Notes under the pieces: generated by a model
The model's database searches: none
The model's input: only the letters and a program-made list of their open reading frames with translations
What the model was told of the DNA's origin: nothing
Shown here: positions 60,522 through 64,000 of the stretch, piece by piece
Layout: each line of letters begins with the position of its first letter
Numbering within the stretch: the first letter of the stretch is position 1
Source: Actinophytocola xinjiangensis
Lineage (GTDB): Bacteria; Actinomycetota; Actinomycetes; Mycobacteriales; Pseudonocardiaceae
Length of the DNA: 64,000 bases
Reading direction: 5' to 3'
Assembly: GCF_001921215.1 (NCBI RefSeq)
Contig: NZ_MSIF01000005.1
Location: 310,001-374,000, forward strand
Program-made: the position numbers and the translations under genes

Positions 60522-60692
60522 TCACAGCTCCTCCACCACCTTACTGATCAGGGTCGCCGACCTGGCCGGTGCGAGCGCGAGGTCACGCAACCGGCCGAAC
60601 ATCCAGGTGTACCGCTCGAAGTCCTCGCGACGGTCGGGGTACAGGGCCCCGGATTCGACCTCGACGAGGATCGTCGGCTCGCCGCCGGCTGA
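60522..60692 (-). pseudogene. C-terminal fragment of a DUF5753 (Scr1/WhiJ-type) regulator
   Basis: The minus-strand frame ending at 60522 reads GGEPTILVEVESGALYPDR, then FERYTWMFGRLRDLALAPAR and SATLISKVV. This is the last part of DUF5753: a glutamate-bearing strand (VEVESG), then the helix with YxxxFxxLRxxAL and the Ser-x-x-(L)I end. Upstream in frame the residues cease to fit, and the helix-turn-helix and most of the sensor domain are missing. It lies in the right place and direction to have been the partner of the DUF397 gene. Confidence 0.7.
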
Positions 60693-60755
60693 TCTGCTTG
60701 AACAGCAACGAGATCCGCTGCCCGATCGACGGTCTCGAAGTTGCTGAGGGAACTG

Positions 60756-60800
60756 GTGCATCCCGCCGGTGTGTCCATTCGACACACCGGCGGGATGCAC
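60756..60800. terminator. 20-base-pair perfect hairpin after the subtilase gene
   Basis: Bases 60756-60775 (GTGCATCCCGCCGGTGTGTC) and 60781-60800 are exact reverse complements around the loop CATTC. The hairpin starts 7 bases past the stop at 60808 that would end the unshifted subtilase reading frame, so it is positioned as that gene's terminator. On the other strand it would stop nothing known. Confidence 0.85.
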
Positions 60801-60807
60801 TTCGCGG

Positions 60808-60971
60808 TCAGGTTCCGCTGACCATCACCTGAATGGTGCTGTTACCCAGCTGGCCGGTGCTGTTCTGGCCCCACGACCGCGCGGTGCCGTCCGCGCGGAC
60901 CGCGTGCGCCGAGCCGGCGCCGATGCACATCACCGAGGTCAACCCGCTGACCTGCGTCGCACAGGTCGGTT
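60808..60971 (-). pseudogene. out-of-frame last RCC1 unit of the subtilase
   Basis: Directly after the shift point, another frame reads TCATQVSGLTSVMCIGAGSA, then HAVRADGTARSWGQNSTGQL and ends SGT at 60808. This is a normal RCC1 unit in the same style as the seven before it. One C missing near 60967-60971 (TTN-RPV instead of TTN-PTC) explains the loss. The preceding unit (RSDG-ANGQLGD) also lacks about six residues including its WG. Confidence 0.75.
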
Positions 60972-63728
60972 GGTCGTGGTCGCGTCACCGAGCTGGCCGT
61001 TCGCGCCGTCGGAGCGCAGCGTCAGGCTGTGGCCGGTGCCGGCCGCGACCCCGCCGCTGATGTCGTTGATCGCGGCCCGGATGTCGGGCAGTGGACCGAT
61101 GTGCCGTGTGTCGGTCGCGGGCTGCGGCGCTCCGGTGCGCTTGAGCAGCGACCGGATCTCCAGCGGCGAGAGCGGCGGCCCGGACTGTGTGAGGATGCCC
61201 TGCACGGCGCCGACCGCACCGACCACCATCGGTGCCGCCCCGGAGGTCCCGTTCATGTTCGACCAGTACATCCGGTTCGGATCGGTCTCGGTGGGGGTGA
61301 GGTCGTTGCGCCCCGGCCCGAGGCCGCCGAACGAGGCGATGCAGTTCCCCCAGCCCTGCACGTCGACGCGGGTGCCGTACGTGCTGAAGTCCCGGACGGT
61401 GCGCGGCGCGGGGTGTGGGTCGGCCGGGTCGCATTCCTCGGTCCACGGCATGGTCGACGACGGTTGGCCCGCGCCGACGATGATGGACCCCGAGTCCGGC
61501 CGCCCCATGAGCATTTCCGCCCAGGGGTCCGTGCCGTCCAGGTCGAGGCTGCCGTTGCCCGCCGGCTGCACGACGGTGATGCCGGCCGCGGTGGCGGTGA
61601 CCACCTCGTCGTAGATCGGCCCCCAGATCTCCCATGGCCCGCCGGCGACGGACACCTCGAACCAGATCACGTCTCCCGGCTGGGAGTTGGTCCTGGCCAG
61701 GGCGACCGACCCCTGCCAGTCGTCGCCGTTGACGAGTTGCAGGCGCGCCTCGGGCAGCAGACCGTTGAGGCCGACGCCGTTGTCGTCGTCGGCGGCGACG
61801 AAGCCGACCGAGGCGGTGCCGTGCAGGCTGCCGCCGGCCGGTAGGCAGGGCGAGCCGACGATGACCTGCAGCCGCACCGGCGGACCGGCGGGTGCCGGCC
61901 GGGTCGCGACGTCCTCGTGGCAGGTGTTCCACAGGTTCCGCATGGCCGCCGACCGCACCGGGCTGGTGTTGGCGGTCGTGTTCCCGGTGCCGAGCTGGCC
62001 GCTGCCGTTGGCGCCCCAGGCCCACACGTACGTCTGCGTGTTGGGATCGGTGTCCAGTCCGGGGGTGTACTCGACCGCGAGCATCTGGGAGGCACCCGCG
62101 GCGACCTGGGTCGCGCCCTGGGACACGAACACCGAGGTGGGTGTGCTGGCGTTGGTGGTGCCGCCGGTGCCGAGTTGCCCGCTGCTGTTGAGCCCCCACG
62201 ACCGGACGGAGTGGTCGGTGAGCGTCGCCGCCGCGGCGGACCCGCCCGCGGTCACGGTCCTGACCGTGTTCAGGCCGGGGATGGCCGCCGGCGTGAAGGT
62301 GGTCGTGGTGGTCCCGTTGCCGAGCTGGCCGGAGGCGTTGGCACCCCACGACCAGACCGCGCCGGAGGACAGCCGTGCGTAGCTGGCGGCCGAGCCCGCG
62401 GCGACCTGGGTGGCGCCGCTGACGCCGGACACGGTGAGGGCGGTCGAGCTGCTGGGAGTGGTCGCGGGGTCGCGGCCGAGCTGACCGGAGGCGTTGGCGC
62501 CCCAGGCCTGCAGCGCGCCGGTGGTGCGCACGGCGAGCGTGTGGCTCGCGCCGGCCGCCACGGCGCCGGGGGCCGTCGAGATGCCGCTGACGCCGGACAC
62601 CGTGACCGGGGTGAGGCGCTGGGTGGTCGTGCCGTCGCCGAGCTGACCGGAGGCGTTGGCACCCCAGGCACGCATCGTGCCGTCACTGCGGACGGCGACG
62701 GCGAAGTCGCCGCCCGCGGCGATCGCGGTGACCGAGGTCAGCCCGCTCACCTGGACCGGAACGGTGCTGTTGGTCGTCGTGCCGTTGCCGAGTTGGCCGT
62801 TGCCGTTGGCGCCCCAGGTCCAGACGGTGTTGTCGGACTTCAGCGCCATGGAGAAGTTGGCGCCGGCGGCCACCGCGGTGACGTCGGTCAGGCCCGGCAC
62901 CGCCATGAAGACGGGCGAGCCGGTGGTGGTGCCGAGACCGAGCTGGCCACTGCTGCCCGCACCCCACGCCCGCACGGTGCCGACCTCGGAGGTGCCGATC
63001 TTGGCCACCATCAACGAGTGTGCGTCACCCGAGGCGATCGACCCGAACGACTGCGCGGCGGAGTCCCGCCCGCCAGCCTCGACGTCGGTGATGGTGATGC
63101 CAGCGCCCTTGCCGCCGGGCAGGGCGTGCGCGAAGTCCGCGTCGATGCCGGAGTTCGGTGACACGCCAGTGCGGTAGACCTGCGTGCTCTGCAACGGATC
63201 AGCGGGTGCTGTGATGGCGTGGTCCGGCCGCGCCATGGCCAGTTCGACGGACGGCAGCGCGTTCAGCTCGGCCAGCAGCGGTTCGATGTCACCGCCGACG
63301 CTCACGTCGAACCAGGAGTTCAGGTCGGGCAGCTCACGACCGGAACGGGCCTCGAGGCGTTCGCGTTCGGCGTCCACCGCCGCCTCGGACTGGGGTTGGG
63401 ACCTGGTGAAGACCGTGCCCGGATACCTCGCCAGGATGTCCCGCAGGGCCGCGGTTTCCGAACCGTCGCGAGCGACGGGCTGACCGGCGCGGACGTGGAC
63501 ATCCCGGTCGGCGCGGAACTTCACGGCCATCCGGGTGCGGGAAAAGCCCTTGGGAAGGGGACCCCGGGTACCCGGCATGCCCTTCTCGGCACTGTGGTCG
63601 TAGGCGGTGACGGATGTTCGCTGGGTTTCCGGCGCGGCCGCCGCCGGTGTCGGTGACCCGAGCGGGACCAGAACGGCCGCGCTCGCGACAACCAGGGCGG
63701 CCAACGCCGCGAATCTGTATCTGTGCAT
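60939..63728 (-). CDS. secreted S8 (subtilisin-like) protease with seven RCC1 units inserted in the catalytic domain
   Basis: 929 residues as read. A signal peptide (residues 4-33, FAALAALVVASAAVLVPLGS) precedes a propeptide-like region. The S8 core follows: ITITDVEAGG with Asp215, SLHGTASVGFVAADDD with His636, and MNGTSGAAPMV with Ser829, so the triad is complete. Between Asp and His, 421 residues contain seven WG-x(4)-GQLG units of the RCC1 beta-propeller type, at about 255, 305, 354, 409, 461, 511 and 571. After the catalytic Ser a further RCC1 unit begins and is cut by a frameshift at about residue 921. ATG 63728 is used; GTG 63740 with GAGG upstream is equally possible. Confidence 0.87.
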   Translation of the reverse strand: MHRYRFAALAALVVASAAVLVPLGSPTPAAAAPETQRTSVTAYDHSAEKGMPGTRGPLPKGFSRTRMAVKFRADRDVHVRAGQPVARDGSETAALRDILARYPGTVFTRSQPQSEAAVDAERERLEARSGRELPDLNSWFDVSVGGDIEPLLAELNALPSVELAMARPDHAITAPADPLQSTQVYRTGVSPNSGIDADFAHALPGGKGAGITITDVEAGGRDSAAQSFGSIASGDAHSLMVAKIGTSEVGTVRAWGAGSSGQLGLGTTTGSPVFMAVPGLTDVTAVAAGANFSMALKSDNTVWTWGANGNGQLGNGTTTNSTVPVQVSGLTSVTAIAAGGDFAVAVRSDGTMRAWGANASGQLGDGTTTQRLTPVTVSGVSGISTAPGAVAAGASHTLAVRTTGALQAWGANASGQLGRDPATTPSSSTALTVSGVSGATQVAAGSAASYARLSSGAVWSWGANASGQLGNGTTTTTFTPAAIPGLNTVRTVTAGGSAAAATLTDHSVRSWGLNSSGQLGTGGTTNASTPTSVFVSQGATQVAAGASQMLAVEYTPGLDTDPNTQTYVWAWGANGSGQLGTGNTTANTSPVRSAAMRNLWNTCHEDVATRPAPAGPPVRLQVIVGSPCLPAGGSLHGTASVGFVAADDDNGVGLNGLLPEARLQLVNGDDWQGSVALARTNSQPGDVIWFEVSVAGGPWEIWGPIYDEVVTATAAGITVVQPAGNGSLDLDGTDPWAEMLMGRPDSGSIIVGAGQPSSTMPWTEECDPADPHPAPRTVRDFSTYGTRVDVQGWGNCIASFGGLGPGRNDLTPTETDPNRMYWSNMNGTSGAAPMVVGAVGAVQGILTQSGPPLSPLEIRSLLKRTGAPQPATDTRHIGPLPDIRAAINDISGGVAAGTGHSLTLRSDGANGQLGDATTTNRPVRRRSAG

Positions 63729-63849
63729 GGGAATGCGCACCAGCGCACCTCGACTTTCCGAGCTCTGGCAACGGAAGTGGTGGTCGACCGGCCGGCCGGA
63801 AAGATCGCCCCGATAATTCACCGTAATGCCCCCGCTCTCCGCGGAAGAC

Positions 63850-63884
63850 CGCCGTCTGGTCCAGCGTCGCCGGACCAGACGGCG
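63850..63884 (-). terminator. hairpin after the gene at the window's right edge
   Basis: CGCCGTCTGGTCC (63850-63862) and GGACCAGACGGCG (63872-63884) pair perfectly around nine bases. The hairpin lies 67 bases past the stop at 63951 on the minus strand and before the subtilase start, so it probably ends the upstream gene. Confidence 0.65.
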
Positions 63885-63950
63885 TCACGGCGGCCCGCTG
63901 GCCATCACCCGGCCGGCGGTCGTCTCACCCGTTGGCACGTGCAGTGCCGG

Positions 63951-64000
63951 TCACCCGAGGACGGCGAGGAACCCCGGCGAGCGGTAGTCCAGCTGCAGAA
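63951..64000 (-). CDS. C-terminal end of a gene entering from the right edge
   Basis: The minus-strand frame ending in TGA at 63953-63951 reads LQLDYRSPGFLAVLG at its end. Only 16 codons are visible. Codon use and the following hairpin fit a real gene end, but no family can be named. Confidence 0.4.
   Translation of the reverse strand, partial: LQLDYRSPGFLAVLG

Noticed and set aside
52869-60700. Direct repeat of the tRNA-Arg 3' end marking the far end of the island
   Set aside because: I looked for the T-arm/acceptor sequence near 57-61 kb and did not see it, so integration at the tRNA stays unproven.
1-64000. CRISPR arrays, rRNA genes, riboswitches and intact insertion sequences
   Set aside because: No regular spaced repeats, no rRNA-like sequence, no recognisable aptamer, and no DDE or serine/tyrosine recombinase gene were seen by reading.

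Overview
The window is high-G+C actinobacterial DNA. Most genes have GTG/ATG starts, strong third-position G/C and many ATGA/GTGA stop-start overlaps. A conservon, DUF397 and DUF5753-type regulator pieces, a Glp/GlpR pair and ESX-type substrates point to a filamentous actinomycete, most likely Pseudonocardiales (Saccharothrix/Lentzea/Actinosynnema-like). The genus is inference.

Layout. 0-8.2 kb is accessory: a truncated PabA/TrpG-like amidotransferase, a methyltransferase and a DHA2 exporter read from facing MerR-type promoters, the MerR gene, a cytochrome P450, an orphan nuoD, and a Ser/Thr kinase broken by one extra C. An A+T-rich stretch follows, next to tRNA-Ala. 9.0-17.0 kb and 28.6-32.4 kb together hold the genes of M. 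tuberculosis Rv0981-Rv0996, from memory: glpR/sepX, rimJ, glp (moeA1), galU, 5-FTHF cyclo-ligase, a CIRCE-controlled FmdB/Ruc-like chaperone gene, a SAF protein, mscL, moaB2, pepD, mprB and mprA. Between moaB2 and pepD sits about 11.5 kb carrying a GH25 lysozyme, a two-component system and a tightly coupled operon (two glycosyltransferases, a methyltransferase, a membrane molybdo-oxidoreductase, a membrane protein) flanked by an epimerase and a GT-C-like membrane protein.

32.5-38.2 kb has a second P450 and a complete conservon (cvnA-B-C-D plus a CYP157-like P450 lacking ExxR). 38.2-45.2 kb holds a DddA-like deaminase with a membrane anchor and its Imm1-like partner, a TPR regulator facing a three-gene unknown operon, an ECF sigma factor with a membrane protein, and an ESX-type pair. 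45.3-48.3 kb is enzymatic housekeeping. 48.4-49.9 kb has a Phd/RelE-like toxin-antitoxin pair and the tail of a type I restriction HsdS. An orphan LuxR-type response regulator and a NatAB-type ABC exporter follow.

52.9-60.7 kb looks like a defence island beside tRNA-Arg: a MazG-like pyrophosphohydrolase, two paralogous PD-(D/E)xK nuclease/DUF2075 helicase fusions placed tail to tail, and a QatC (QueC-like)/QatB pair without QatA or QatD. Remains of a DUF5753/DUF397 regulator pair end the island. The window closes with a secreted subtilase that carries seven RCC1 units between its catalytic Asp and His and has a frameshifted C-terminus.

The best candidates for something undescribed are the QatBC plus double nuclease-helicase island, the membrane-anchored DddA-like/Imm1 pair, and the propeller-split subtilase.
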